DNA from: Ramlibacter terrae
GTDB lineage: Bacteria; Pseudomonadota; Gammaproteobacteria; Burkholderiales; Burkholderiaceae_C
Reading direction: 5' to 3'
Length of the DNA: 64,000 nt
NCBI GenBank assembly: GCA_013127575.1
Contig: CP053418.1
Coordinates: 3,038,001-3,102,000, forward strand
The notes beneath the pieces are model-generated. The model was not told where the DNA came from. It was given only the letters and a program-made list of their open reading frames with translations, and ran no database searches. Within the stretch, counting starts at the first letter, position 1. Each line of letters begins with the position of its first letter. Below are positions 10,447 to 25,700 of this stretch, piece by piece. Made by a program: the position numbers and the translations under genes.

Positions 10447-12298
10447 GCCGGCACTCCCTGCACCGCGCGGGCGCGCCCCGGCCGCTTTGCCGACTCGGCC
10501 ATCGCGGTGTTGAACAGGTACTTCTGCATGTCCCACGCGCCGGTCGGGCAGCGCTCGGCGCACAGCCCGCAATGCAGGCAGACGTCTTCGTCCTTGACCA
10601 TCACGCGGCCGGTCTTGAGTTCGCCCGAGACGTAGAGCGCCTGCGCGAGGTTGAGCGCGGGCGCCTTCAGTCGCGTCCGCAGGTCCGGCTCCTCGCCGTT
10701 CCCCGTGAAGGTGATGCAGTCGGTCGGGCAGATGTCGACGCACGCATCGCATTCGATGCAGGTGGACTGGTTGAACACCGTCTCCACGTCGCAGTTCAGG
10801 CAGCGTTGCGCTTCCTTGAAGGCGGTGGCGGCATCGAAGCCCAGTTCGACCTCGACCCGGATGCTGGCCAGCGCCATTTCGGCCTTGGCCCACGGAACCT
10901 TGTACCGCACGTCGAGCGACGTGTCGTTGTCGTAGCTCCACTCGTGGATGCCCATCTTCTGCGACATCAGGTTGGTGGTGGGCGGCGGCCGGTTGCGCGG
11001 GTTTTCGCCCGCGAGCAGTTGCGCGATCGACACCGCCGCCTCGTGGCCATGCGCCACGGCGGTGATGATGTTCTTGGGACCGAAGGCCGAATCGCCGCCG
11101 AAGAAGACGTTGGGCACCGTCGACTGGAAAGTCACCGGGTCGAGCTGCGGCAGGCCCCAGCGGTCGAACGCGATGCCCGTCTCGCGCTCGATCCACGGGA
11201 AGGCGTTCTCTGGCCGACGGCCACCAGCACCTCGTCGCATTCGAAGAACGCTTCCGGCTCGCCCGTGGGCACGAGCTTGCGGTGGCCCTCCGCGTCGTAT
11301 TCCGCGCGGACGATGTCGAAGGTCATGCCGACCAGCCGGCCGCCTTCGTGGATGAAGGCCTTGGGCACGTGGTAGTTGATGATCGGGATGCCTTCGTGCA
11401 TGGCATCCTCCTTCTCCCACGGCGAGGCCTTCATCTCCTCGAAGCCGCTGCGCACGATCACCTTGACGTCGGCGCCGCCGAGCCCGGCGCGCGCGGATCG
11501 GCAGCAGTCCATCGCGGTGTTGCCGCCGCCGAGCACGATCACGCGCCTGCCGATTTCGGTGACATGGCCGAAGGAAACCGAAGCCAGCCAGTCGATGCCG
11601 ATGTGGACCTGCGCCGCGGCCTCCTGCCGCCCCGGCAGGTCGAGGTCACGCCCGCGCGGCGCCGCAGCCGACGAAGATGGCGTCGAAGCCCTGCCGCAGG
11701 AGCCACTGCATCGAGTCGATGCGCTGGCCGGCGACGAACTCCACGCCGAGGTCCAGCACATAGCCGGTCTCTTCGTCGATCACCGATTCGGGCAGCCGGA
11801 AGCGCGGGATCTGCGTGCGGATGAAGCCGCCCGCGCGCGCCTCGCCGTCGAAGATCGTGACCTCGTAGCCCAGCGGTGCGAGATCGCGCGCGACCGTCAA
11901 CGAGGCCGGCCCGGCGCCGATGCAGGCGACGCGCAATCCATTGGACGGCACGCGCGACGGCATCCGCGCCCGCACGTCGTCCTTCATGTCGGCCGCCACG
12001 CGCTTGAGGCGGCAGATGGCGACGGGTTCCGGCTGCCCGGTGTTCGACTCCTCCACCCGCCCGCGGCGGCAGGCCGGTTCGCAAGGCCGGTCGCAGGTGC
12101 GCCCGAGGATTCCGGGGAACACGTTCGACACCCAGTTGACCATGTAGGCGTCGCCGTAGCGGCCCTGCGCGATCAGGCGGATGTATTCCGGGACGGGGGT
12201 GTGGGCCGGGCAGGCCCATTGGCAATCCACGACCTTGTGGAAGTACGCCGGATCGGCGATGTTCGTCGGCTGCAACAGGGCCTCTGGAACGGGCCCAT
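10443..12298 (-). CDS. GltD-like FAD/Fe-S oxidoreductase subunit of the Kor complex
   Basis: Likely electron-transfer subunit linking KorAB ferredoxin chemistry to NAD(P)H, like the KorC-type subunit of Thauera. N-terminal Fe-S domain with CQWACPAHTPVPEYI and CDRPCEPACRRG (residues ~30-85), FAD site CIGAGPASLTVARDLAPLGY (~125-145), NAD(P) site RVIVLGGGNTAMD (~255-267), FFGGDSAFGPKNIITA, and a C-terminal bacterial ferredoxin domain with CIECDACVDICP and CLHCGLCAERCP. About 620 residues. The start at 12298 gives MGPFQEALL. Shifts near 12286 and 11217 sit on CCAGG sites; a third near 11656, in the GCGAPRGRDL loop, is not clearly on such a site. First gene of the kor operon. Confidence 0.88.
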
Positions 12299-12361
12299 GG
12301 CGGGCTCGGAACCAGTCTACGCCTGCCCCCGGACGTCAACCGGGGATTCCCCGGGTGGTTT

Positions 12362-14254
12362 TTACTTCGCGACCTTGCCGCGGGCCAGCCACTTCGCCGC
12401 GAAGTGGATGCCCGTGAGCGGCTCGCCGAAGATCAGGCCCTGCGCCTGGTCCCAGCCGTTCTTCTTGAGGAAGGCGCCCTGCTGCGCGTTGTCGACGCCG
12501 CAGGCCACGCAGGTCAGGCGCAGCCGCCGGGCCAGTCGCCCATCCCCAGCAGCATGGCCTGCACCGTCGCGTCCTTCTCGAGGTCGCGGCAGAACGAGGC
12601 GTCGATCATGATCTCGTCCACGGCCAGCCGGCGCAGTTGCGCGACCGACGCGGAGGAGCCGAAGCGGTCGAGGGAGAGGCGCACGCCTTTCTTGCGCAAC
12701 GCCGCCAGTGCCGCGATGTCGCGCGGGCCCAGGCTTTCCGGCGCGCCCATCTGCTGCATCTCCAGCGAGAGGAAGCGCGGGTCGACGCCCGTGTTGATCG
12801 CGCCTTCGACCCGGGTGGGCGGGTCGCGCACGCGGATGTGCGCGAGCGACGCCTTCACGCCCACCGGCACCGGCACGAGGCCGGCGGCCTTCCAGTTGCG
12901 CGAATGCTTGTTCATCTGCTCGAACACCCACTCGGTCAGGATCATGTCCATCTCGGTGGTGCCGGCCGGGTCCATCAGTTCGTCGCCCGGATCACGCGGC
13001 CCGAGCCGTGCTTCCAGCGCACCGTCGCCTGCGCGGCGACCAGCTTGCCGGTGCCGAGTTCGACGCGCGGTTCGTAGACCAGCTCGATCTCGTCGCGGCC
13101 GATGGCATGCCGCAGCTCCGCGCCCAGGTCGAGGCGGCTCAGCGCCTGCTCGTTGAACTGCGGCGAGAAGAATTCGTAGCGATGCGGCCCGGCCTGCTTG
13201 GCATGGCGCAGCGCCAGGCCCGCGTTGCGCATCAGCACGTCGGCGTCCTTGCCGTCGGCCGGGAACACCGACACGCCGATGCTGCAGGTGACGAACACCT
13301 CCGGCGCGCCGGAGCGGTGGAAGCTGATGGTCGCTTCCTCCAGCAGGCGGTTGATGAAGGCGGCGGCGCTGTGGATGCCTTCCATGTACGGCACGATCAC
13401 CGCGAACTCGTCGCCGTCGAAGCGGTACAGCGTCGGGTTGTGCTGGTCGGAGCTGAGCTCGCCATGCGCCTCGGTCTGCACGCAGCTGGCCAGCCGCTTG
13501 GCGATGCGCTGCAGCAGCTGGTCGCCGACCACGCGGCCGAGCGCGTCGTTGATGCGGCCGAGCGCATCCACGCCGATGTGCAGGAACGCGCCTTCGACAC
13601 CGTTGGCGGCCGCCTGCACCAGCACCTCGGCCGCGGCCTTGCGGTAGCGCACCTTGTTCGGCAAGCCGGTCAGGCCGTCGTGGTGGCCCAGGAAGTCGCG
13701 GTAGGCGTTGGCCGCCAGCGTGTTGCGGATGCGCAGGCCCAGCTCGCTCGGGTCCACCGGCTTCGACAGGAAGTCCATGGCGCCGAGCGACAGCGCCTTG
13801 AGCTTGACCGGGGGTCGATGCTGCTGGTGAGCACGATCACCGGCACGTGGCGCAGCGCCGGGTCGTCGCGCATCATCGACAGGATGTCGAGCCCGCTGAC
13901 CTTGGGCATGCTCAGGTCGAGCAGCAGCACGCCGGGCAGCTGCTTGCGCATCATCGGCAGCGCCTGCTCCGGATCCTGCGTCTCGACGAAGTGCTTGTAG
14001 CCGGCTTCCGAAAGGAAGGCCTGCGTCATCTCGATGTTCAGCAGCTCGTCATCGACCATCATGATCAACGCCTCGGACAGGCCCGAGACCGAGCGGTGGC
14101 GCCAGATCATTTCCTGCGGCGACAGGGCGCGCAGTTCATGCTCCGACAGCTTGTCCTCGCCCGGCGCGAACACGGTCGGCTGGGTGGACACGATCTCCGT
14201 GTCGAGCTCGTACATGCCGCCCGAGGGGTTGGAGGATGGATCGCGGGTCGCCAT
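12362..14254 (-). CDS. Response regulator with degenerate GGDEF and EAL-like domains
   Basis: About 632 residues: receiver domain (residues ~65-190; LLLDLSMPKVSGLDIL holds the phospho-acceptor Asp, SKPVD the conserved Lys), GGDEF-type domain (~200-360) and EAL-type domain (~375-625). The diguanylate-cyclase signature is YRFDGDEF, missing the first glycine of GGDEF. The phosphodiesterase signature is replaced by AQATVRW where active enzymes have EALxRW, and the catalytic Glu/Asp/Lys set is not recognisable. So a c-di-GMP sensing or protein-contact role is more likely than catalysis. The start at 14254 lies 22 bases after the kinase stop. Shifts near 13817, 12993 and 12526 are repaired. Last gene of the LEPR-XLL operon; partner of the preceding hybrid kinase. 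Confidence 0.87.
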
Positions 14255-14276
14255 TGCGGCTATTGTGCCTTGTGTA

Positions 14277-16774
<2,498 letters not shown>

Positions 16775-16778
<4 letters not shown>

Positions 16779-19700
16779 GCAAATCCCCTCAGCGGATCGG
16801 CGGCCGCGGCGCCGTCGCGCGCGTCGAGCGGCTCGTCCTCTTCGTCTTCTTCTTCCTCGCCCGCATGCGCCAGCACCGGCAGCGGGTCGAGCAGCCGCCA
16901 TGCGGGCAGCGCAGACAGGTAGCTGCCCACCAGGACGCCGCCGCGCACCAGCCACAGCACGTAGGCGACCGAGAGGCCCAGCGAGACGCCCGCGACCGAG
17001 ATGCTCACGGTCTTGTCGAGGTCGAACTCCTGCCGCAGCCCGTCGCGCAGCTTGTCCATCTGCTGCAGGAACTCGTCGGAGCGCAGCGTCTGCTGCAGTT
17101 GTTCCAGCGTCAGGCGCGTGCCGCCCGCGTTCAGCGCGCTGAACCCCGTCACCGGAAGTCGGCGCCGGCGCCGGTGAAGCCCACCAGTTGCACCGCCGTG
17201 CGTTCCGCGATGCCGATCGCGGGGCGGACGGACTCCAGCGGGATCACGCGGCGCTCGACGGCGAAGCTCATCTCCGAAGCGGCGGGCAGCAAGGTGGCGG
17301 GCGGCGGGGAAGCGACCAGCGCATCGCCCGTCGCCGCCGGGGCCGGAGCGTCGCGGCCACCGCCGGTGCCGCCGCTGCCCGAAGGTCCGGGCGCGGGTGC
17401 GGGGGATGCACCCACCACCGGGCCGGGGGCGGCGCGGGCGCAGGGGCCGGCGCGGGGGCCGGCGACACGGACCCGCCGGGCGGCGCCGTCGGCGCCGGCA
17501 CGAAAGGCGGCGTCTCGATCCGCAGTTGCAGCACGCCGGTCGAGCGGTCGACGCCGCCGCCGTCGGTGCCGCCGTCGTCCTGCAGCACATAGGCGATGTC
17601 GGCGGTGCCGCCGCTGCTGCCCGCGGCCGGCACGAAGTACATGCCGCGCAACTGGTCCATCGTGTAGGCGGTGCCGGCCTGCACCGGCGTGACGCCGTCG
17701 GCCGGTAGAGCGTGCCCGGGCTGGCCGGCGGCAGCGAAGTGACGACCATGCTCAGCGACTGGCCGCCCTCGTCGGCGGCGCGGCCCGGCGAATAGGCCAG
17801 CCCACCAGGCCGAGGTCGATGCGCGTCTGGCCGGCGTCGCCGGTCACGACCGGCATGGCGGGAGCGATCGGGGCATCGTTGACCGGGGTCACCACCACGC
17901 TGGCGGTGGCGAGCGCGGCGCTGAACGGCGTGGCCCCGCCCTGCGCCCGCGCATCCGCGGTGGCGGCGGAAGCCGTGCCGCCGCTGCGGTCCCGGCGCGG
18001 AAGGCGAGTCCCGACGCCGTGCCGTTCCAGTCCGGCGCCGGCACGAAGCGCACGCGCGTCAGGCTGTCGGCGGCGAGCAGGCGCGCGTCCGATTCGCTGG
18101 CAGCCGCAAGCGAAGACCAGCTGCGCCCTCCGTCGGTGGAGTACTCCCAGCTGCCGTTGGGGCTGGCCGCGGCGACCACGGCGATGCCGAACGCGTTGGA
18201 AGGATCGGTGATGCGGCCGGCGACGAGGTCGGCCACCAGCATGCCCGCGTTGGCGGTGGCATCTTCCAGCAGCGTCGGCAGGTCGTTCGCGCCCGCCAGC
18301 ACCGGCGCCTGGTTGCGCACCGAGATCGCCAGGCTGCGCTGCAGCAGGTCGGCGCCGCCGTTCGCGGTGCCGCCGCTGTCCTTGACGGCGAAGGCGAAGG
18401 TGGCAGTGCCCGCGGTCACGCCGGGGCCGGCCTCGAAGCGCATGCCCGGAGTTGCGCGAGCGTGTAGCTGTTGCCGGCGGCGACCACGGTGCCGTCCTCC
18501 AGCAGCACGTTGCCGAACGCCGCCGCGGGCACGGCGGTGACCGTGTAGGTGAGCGCCTGGCCGGCTTCGTAGCCGCTGCCGCCGACGGCGAACGACAGGC
18601 CGGCGAGTCCCAGCGAAGCGGAGCCGCCTTCGACCACGGTGAGGTCGGCCAGGGGCGCCGCCGGCTGGACCGGGGCGTCGTTGACGGGCGCGATGGTGAT
18701 GCGCGCTTCCGCGGTGGCGGTGCTGTACGCGCTGGAGGGTCCGTGGGCCGTGGTGTCGCCGATCTGGCCATGGGCGCCCGTCGTGCGGTCCCACGCGCGG
18801 AACACGAGGCCGCCAGCGTTGCCGTTCCAGTCGGGGTTCGCGACGAAGCGGATCCGCGCCGGCCGTCGGCTGCGAGCAGCCGCGCGTTCGATTCGGAGAC
18901 CGCCCCGAAGCCCGACCAGGTGGTTCCGTTGTCGAGGGAGAACTGCCAGGTCCCGGCAGCCGACTGGGCGCCGGTGACGGCGATGCCGGACAGCGCGCCG
19001 GGATCGGCGTCGCTCACCTGCCCGCGCACGAGGTCGGCGATGGCGATGCCCGTGGCGCCCGCCGCGTCTTCCAGCAGCGTGGGCAGCGCGTTGGCGCCGG
19101 CCAGCACCGGCTGGTCGTTGACGGGCGCGATGACGATGCTCGCCTCCGCCGTCGCCGCGCTGTACGGGCTGTTGTCGCCGTGCACGGTGGCGTCCCCGGT
19201 GGTCATGCCGGCCGTGCCGCCGCTCTGGTCCCAGCCGCGGAACACCAGGCCGGTCGCGGTGCCGGACCAGTCGGCATTGGCGACGAAGCGCACGCGGTCC
19301 TGCCCGTCCGCCTCCAGCAGCACGGCGTCGGCGACGCCGACCCCCGTGAAGTCCTGCCAGCTGGCGCCGTTGTCGCGGCTGTACTGCCGGTGCCGCCGGG
19401 GCTCGAGGCCGAGATCACGGCGATGCCGAACGTGTTCTGCGGATCGGTGATGCGGCCCGCAATGAGGTCCGCCACCAGCATGCCGTTGCCGGCGGCCGCG
19501 TCTTCGAGCTTGCCGGGCAGCGCATTGGCGCCGGTGAGCACCGGCGCGCGGTTCACCACCGTGACGGAGAGGCTCTGCGCGAGGCTGTTGGCCCCGCCAC
19601 CGGCGATGCCGCCGTCGTCCGCCACCGTGAAGCCGAAGGTGTCGGGCCCGCTGCCCACGCCTGCGGCTGCCGGAACTGCATGCCTTGCAGCTGCGCCACC

Positions 19701-22700
19701 GTGTAGCTGCCGCCGAGGGTGACGACGGTGCCGTCGGCCAGCAGCACTGGCCCAGCGACGAGGGCAGCGCGGTGATGGTGACGGTCAGCGACTGGGCTGG
19801 AGGGCTTCGTCGGCGCCGCCGCCGGCGCCGTAGGTCACGCCGGCCAGGCCGAGGGGCGTCGGGGTGGGGCCGTCCGGCGCCGCGAGGTCGGGCAGCTGCC
19901 CGACGCTGGCCACCGGCGCATCGTTGACAGCGGTCACGGTGATCGTCGCGTGCGCGGGCGTGCCGTCGGCCAGGCCCTGCGCGTCGGTGACGAAGAAGTC
20001 GAAGCCCGTGGTGCCGGCGAAATCGTGCGCCGGCACGAAGTACAGCGTGAGCGTGCTGCCCGCGTACGCCGTGTTGGCCACGGCCAGCAGCGTATGCGCC
20101 GCATCGAGGTACAGCAGGCCGGCGGCCGGCAGGTTGCCCAGCGTCACGCTCTGCACCGTGCTGTCGATGTCGGTGCCGCCCAGCGTGATCGTGATCGAAG
20201 AGGCATCTTCCACGCCGGTGACCGTCACGGGTGCCGCCACCGGCGCGTCGTTGACGGCGCTGACGGCGAGCGTGGCGGTGGCGGGTGTTGCGTCGGCCGC
20301 GCCGTCCGGGTCCACGACCGTGTAGCTGAAGGTCGTGCTGCCGTTGAAGTCGGCCGCCGGAACGAAATACAGGACGCGCGTGCTCCCCGCATACGTGGTG
20401 CCGGCCGTGGCCAGCACGGTCAGGTCGGCGTCGGTGTACAGCGTGCCGTTCGACGGCAGGCCGAGCAGCGTGATGCCGGCGATGGCGGTGCCGTCGACGT
20501 CGCTGCCACCCAAGGCGATCGCGATGGAAGCCGCGTCTTCGGCCCCGCTGGCGCTGGCCGTGTTCGCCACCGGCGCATCGTTCACCGGCGTCACCACGAC
20601 GGTCGCGGTGGCCGGCGTGTCGTCCTGCAGGCCCCGGCCGTCGGTGACGGTGTAGCCGAAGGTGGCGCTGCCGTGGAAGTCCGGCGCCGGCGCGAAGTAC
20701 AGCGTCAGCGTGCTGCCCGCGTAGGTGCCGGTGGTGGCCAATGTCGTCAGGCCGGCATCGGTGTACAGCCTGCCTTGCAGCGCAGTGGGCAGCGACTGCA
20801 ACGTGATGCTGGCGATGGCGCCCTCGACGTCCGTGCCGGTCAGCGTGACGGCGATGGGGCCGGCGTCCTCCGCGCCGGTGGCAGCGGCGGGCGCGGCGAC
20901 CGGCATGTCGTTGACCGGCGTGACCGTGACGGTGGCGGTGGCCGGCGTCGCATCGACCGCGCCGGCGGCATCGGCCACGGTGTAGGTGAAGGTGGCGTTG
21001 CCGTTGAAGTTGGCGGCGGGAACGAACCACAGCGTCAGCTGGCTTCCGGTGTACACCGTGCCCGCCGTGGCGAGGACCGTCCGCGCCGCATTGGCGTAGA
21101 GCGTGCCTTCGGTGGACGCCGGCAGCGTGCCCAGCGTGAAGCTGGCGATCGGGGTGCCGTCGACGTCGCTGCCCGCCAGCGTGATCGCGATGGAAGCCGC
21201 GTCTTCCGCGCCCGTCGCAGTGGCCCCGGTGGCCTCGGGCGCGTCATTGACCGGCGTGACGTTCAGCGTGGCCGTGGCCGGGCTGGCGTCGGCCGCGCCC
21301 CGGTTGTCGGTCACGGTGTAGGCGAAGCTGGCGGCGCCGTTGAAGTTGGCCACCGGCACGAAGTACAGCGTGAGGCTGCTGCCCGCATAGGTGGTGCCCG
21401 CGACGGCCAGCAGCGTATGGGCGGCGTCGAGGTACAGCACGCCGTGGGCAGCGTTGGGCAGGGCACGGAGCGTGACCGAGGCGATCGTTCCGTCGACATC
21501 GCTGCCGCCCGGGGCGATCGCGATGTGGGCCGCGTCTTCGAGGCCGGTTTGCGACACCGTGCCGGCCTGCGGCGCATCGTTGACCGAGGTGACGACCAGC
21601 GTCGCCGTCGCCGGCGCCGCGCTGGTGGCGTTCGCGTTGTCGGTGACCGTGTAGTCGAAGCTGATGCTGCCGTTGAAATCGGCGGCGGGCACGAAATGCA
21701 GCGTGAGCGTGCTGCCGGTGTAGGCGGTGCCCGCCACGGCTTCGATCGTGTGCGCCGCGTCCGTGTACAGCTTGCCCCTGGCTCACGGTGGGGAGCGTGG
21801 CGTGGTGGTGATCCGGCGATGGTGCCGTCGACGTCGCTGCCACCCAGCGTGATGGTGATGGACGCGGCATCCTCCGCGCCGCTGGCGCTCGCGCCGGCGG
21901 CGACGGGCGCATCGTTCACCGCTGCGACCGCGATCGTCGCGGTGGCTGGGCTGGCGTCGGCCAGGCCGAGGTCGTCGGTGACGGTGTAGGTGAAGCTGGC
22001 GTTGCCGTTGAAGTTCAGCGCCGGCACGAAGTACAGCGTGAGCGAACCGCCGGCGTAGGTGCCCAGCGTCGCCTCGACGGTCAGCGCGGCGTCGGTGAAG
22101 AGCTTGCCCTGCGCCACCGTGGGCAGCGTCGAAAGCGTGACGCTCTGGACCGTGCCGTCCACGTCGCTGCCGCCCAGGGTGATGGGGATCGACGCCGCGT
22201 CCTCGTTGCCGGATGCCGTGGCACCCGCGGCGACGGGCGCGTCGTTGACCGGCGTCACCGTGATGCTCGCCGTCGCCGGGGTCGCATCGACCGCACCCGG
22301 GGCATCGGTCACCGTGTAAGTGAAATCGACCGTGCCGTTGAAGTTGGCGGCGGGCGCGAAATAGAGCGTGAGCGAACTCGTGTTGTAGGCAGTGCCGGCC
22401 ACCGCCAGGATCGTCCGGGCCGCATCCGTGTACAGCTTGCCGTCGGCCGCGTTGGGCAGGGTGGCGAGCGTGATCTTCGCGATCGCACCTTCGACGTCCG
22501 TGCCGGTTAGGGTGATGGCGATGGACGCCGCATCTTCGGCGCCGCTCGCGCTGACGTCGGTCGCAACCGGCACGTCGTTCACCGCCGCGACGCTGATCGT
22601 GGCGGTGGCGGGCGACGCGTCCGCCAGCCCCAGGTCGTCGGTGACGGTGTACGTGAAACCGGCGTTGCCGTTGAAGTTGGCTGCCGGCACGAAGTACAGC

Positions 22701-25700
22701 GTGAGCGAGCTGCCCACGTAGGTGCCCGGGGTCGCCTCGACGGACAGCGATGCGTCCGTGTACAGCTTGCCTTGCGCCACCGTGGGCAGCGTCGAGAGCG
22801 TGACGCTCTGGACCGTGCCGTCGACATCGCTGCCGCCGAGCGTGATCGGGATCGACGCCGCGTCTTCGTTGCCGGACGCCGTGGCGCCTGTGGCAACCGG
22901 CGCATCGTTCACCGGCGTCACCGTGATGCTTGCGGTGGCCGGCGTCGCATCGACCGCGCCCGCGGCATCCGTGACCGTGTACGTGAAATCGACGGTGCCG
23001 TTGAAGTTGGCGGCCGGCGCGAAGTACAGCGTGAGCGAACCGGTGTTGTAAGCGGTGCCGGCGACGGCCAGGACCGTGCGCGCCGCATCCGTGTAGAGCT
23101 TGCCGTCCGCCGCATTGGGCAGCGTGGCCAGCGTGATCTTCGCGATGGCACCTTCGACGTCCGTGCCGCCCAGCGTGATGGAGATCGACGCCGCGTCCTC
23201 GGCGCCGCTCGCGGTCACCGCATTGGCCACCGGCACGTCGTTGACCGCGCTGATCGTGAGGGTCGCGGTGGCCGGGGACGCGTCGGACAGGCCGAGGTCG
23301 TCGACGACGGTGTAGCTGAAGGTGGCGGTGCCGTTGAAGTTGGCCGCCGGTACGAAGTACAGCGTCAGCGAACCACCGGCGTAGGTTCCGAGGGTCGCCT
23401 CGACCAGCAGCGTCGCATCGGTGTACAGCTTGCCCTGCGCGGTGGTCGGCAAGGTGACGAGCGTCACCCCCTGCACGGTGCCGTCGATGTCGCTGCCGCC
23501 CAGCGTGACCGCGATCGAGGCCGCGTCCTCGACGCCGCTCCCGGTCGCGCCGCCGGCGACCGGCGCGTCGTTGACGGGGGTGACGGTGATGGTCACCGTC
23601 CCCGGCGTGGCATCGGTGGCGCCGCTGTTGTCCCGCACCGAGTAGCCGAAGTCTACCGTGCCGTTGAAGTTGGCCGCCGGTACGAAATACACCCGGCTGG
23701 TGCCGATCCCGTAGCTGGTCCCCGTGGCGGCGAGCGTCGTCAGGGCGGAATCGATGTACACCCTACCCTGCGCCGACGTCGGCAGGGAAGTGAAAGTGAC
23801 GTTGGTGACGGTGCCGTCGACGTCGGTTCCCGAGAGCATCACGGTGATCGTGCCGCCATCCTCCGCCCCACTGGCCGCCACGTCGTTCGCCACGGGCGCG
23901 TCGTTCACCGCCGTCACCGCGATGGTCACCGTCGCCGGCGTCCCATCGGCCAGGCCGAGGTCGTCGGTGACGCTGTAGGTGAAGCTCGCGTTGCCGTTGA
24001 AGTTCGCCGCCGGCACGTAGTAGAGCGTCAGCGCGCTGCCGGCGTAGGTGCCGGGGATGGCTTCGACCAGCAGCGTGGCGTCGGTGTACAGCTTGCCCGG
24101 CCGGCGGGCAGCGCGCCGAGCGTGAAGCTCGCGATCGTGCCGTCGACATCGGTGCCGCCCAGCGTGATCGTGATGGACGCGGCGTCCTCGGTGCCGTTGA
24201 GGCTTACCGGAAGCGCGACCGGCGCGTCGTTGACCGCCGTCACCGTCACGGAGGCCGCCGCCGTGTCGGCGCTGTACGGGCTGCTGCCGCCGGTCAGCGT
24301 GGTGTTTCCGGTGGTGCCGCCGGCGGTGCCGCCGCTGCCGTCCCAGGCGCGGAACAGGAGGCCGGTGTCGGTGCCGTTCCAGTTGGCGTTCGGAACGAAG
24401 CGCACCCGGTTGTCGCTGTCGGCCAGCAGCAGCACGGAGTTCGTGGCGCCGACGGTGCCGAACGCCTGCCAGGCCGCCGTGTCGCTGCGGCGGTACCCGG
24501 TGCCGTTGGCGCTGCCGGCGCCGACCACCGCGATGCCGTACACGCCCGCGGGGTCCGTCACTTGGCCGGCGACCAGGTCGGCCACGAGCATGCCGGTGTT
24601 GCCGGAGAGCGAAGGGTCTTCGGCCAGCACCGGCAGCGGATTGCTGCCGGCCAGCACCGGCGCGACGTTGGTGATGGTGATCGTCAGCGCTTCGGCCAGC
24701 GTGTTGTCGCCGCCGCTGGAAGTGCCGCCGTCGTCCACGACGCTGAAGGTGAAGTCGCGGGAGCCGCTGCTGGCGGCGCCGGCGATGAACTGCATCCCCT
24801 GCAGGTCGGCCGGGCCGTAGGCCGTGCCGGCCGTCACGGTGGTCGTGCCGTCGGCCAGCACGATCCGGCCGAAGCTGGCGGCCGGTACGCCGGTCACGGT
24901 GAAGGTGAGGCCCTGCCCCGCCTCGGTGCCGCCGCCGCCGCCGTCGTAGGCGAGGCCGCCGAGCCCGAGCGAGGTGGCCCCTGCGCCTTCGAGCACGCCG
25001 AGGTTCGCCACCACGCCGGCGGTGCGTTCGGGCTCGTCGTTGACGGCCGTCACCGTGATCGGCGCCGTCACTTCGGCCACGCTGAAGGCCGAGGACCCGC
25101 CACCGGTGCTGGCGTCGGCCGTGCCGCCTTCCAGCCCGGAGGTGCGGTCCCAGCCGCGGAAGGTGAGCGTGGCGCCGGTGCCGTTGTAGTGCGTGGCGGG
25201 CGTGAAGCGCAGGCGCGTCAGGCTGTCGGCGGTCAGCAGCAGGGCGGCGCCCGGGGTGGGCGTACCGAGCGCGATCCAGTCGGTGCCGCCGTTGAGCGAG
25301 TAGTGCCGGTGCCGCCCACGCTCGTCGAGCCGGTGATGGCAACGCCGAGAACCGCACCGACGTTGGTGTCGGTCAGCTTGCCCGTGATGAGCGAGAGTAC
25401 GCTGAAGCCGTTGCCGGGCAGGTCCTCGAGCATCGTCGGGCCATTGAAGCCCGTGAGCACCGGCGGGTCGTTGAGCAGCGTGAGGCGGCCGACGATCGCG
25501 TCCTGCCCGGACCGGGTGGTGTCGGCGGCGCCGGTGGTGGCGAGCCCGTTCGCCCCGGTGCTGCCGGCCACGTAGATCGACAGGCCGCTCACCGCGAGCC
25601 CACCGCCGGTCACGCCGTTGCCGTAATACGAACCCCAGACGAGGTCGCCGGCGCCCGCGCCGCCCGGGTTGATCGCCGCGACGTGCAGCGTGCCGGGGCT

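Noticed and set aside
19950..21989. Plus-strand open frame of ~680 codons across the cadherin-like repeats
   Set aside because: It mirrors the repeat period and is the antisense of recognisable VNDAP repeats; Arg/Gly-rich with no motif.
19919..24222. Regular ~330-base repeats as a CRISPR or satellite array
   Set aside because: Units are far too long, diverged at third codon positions and in frame; they encode protein domains.
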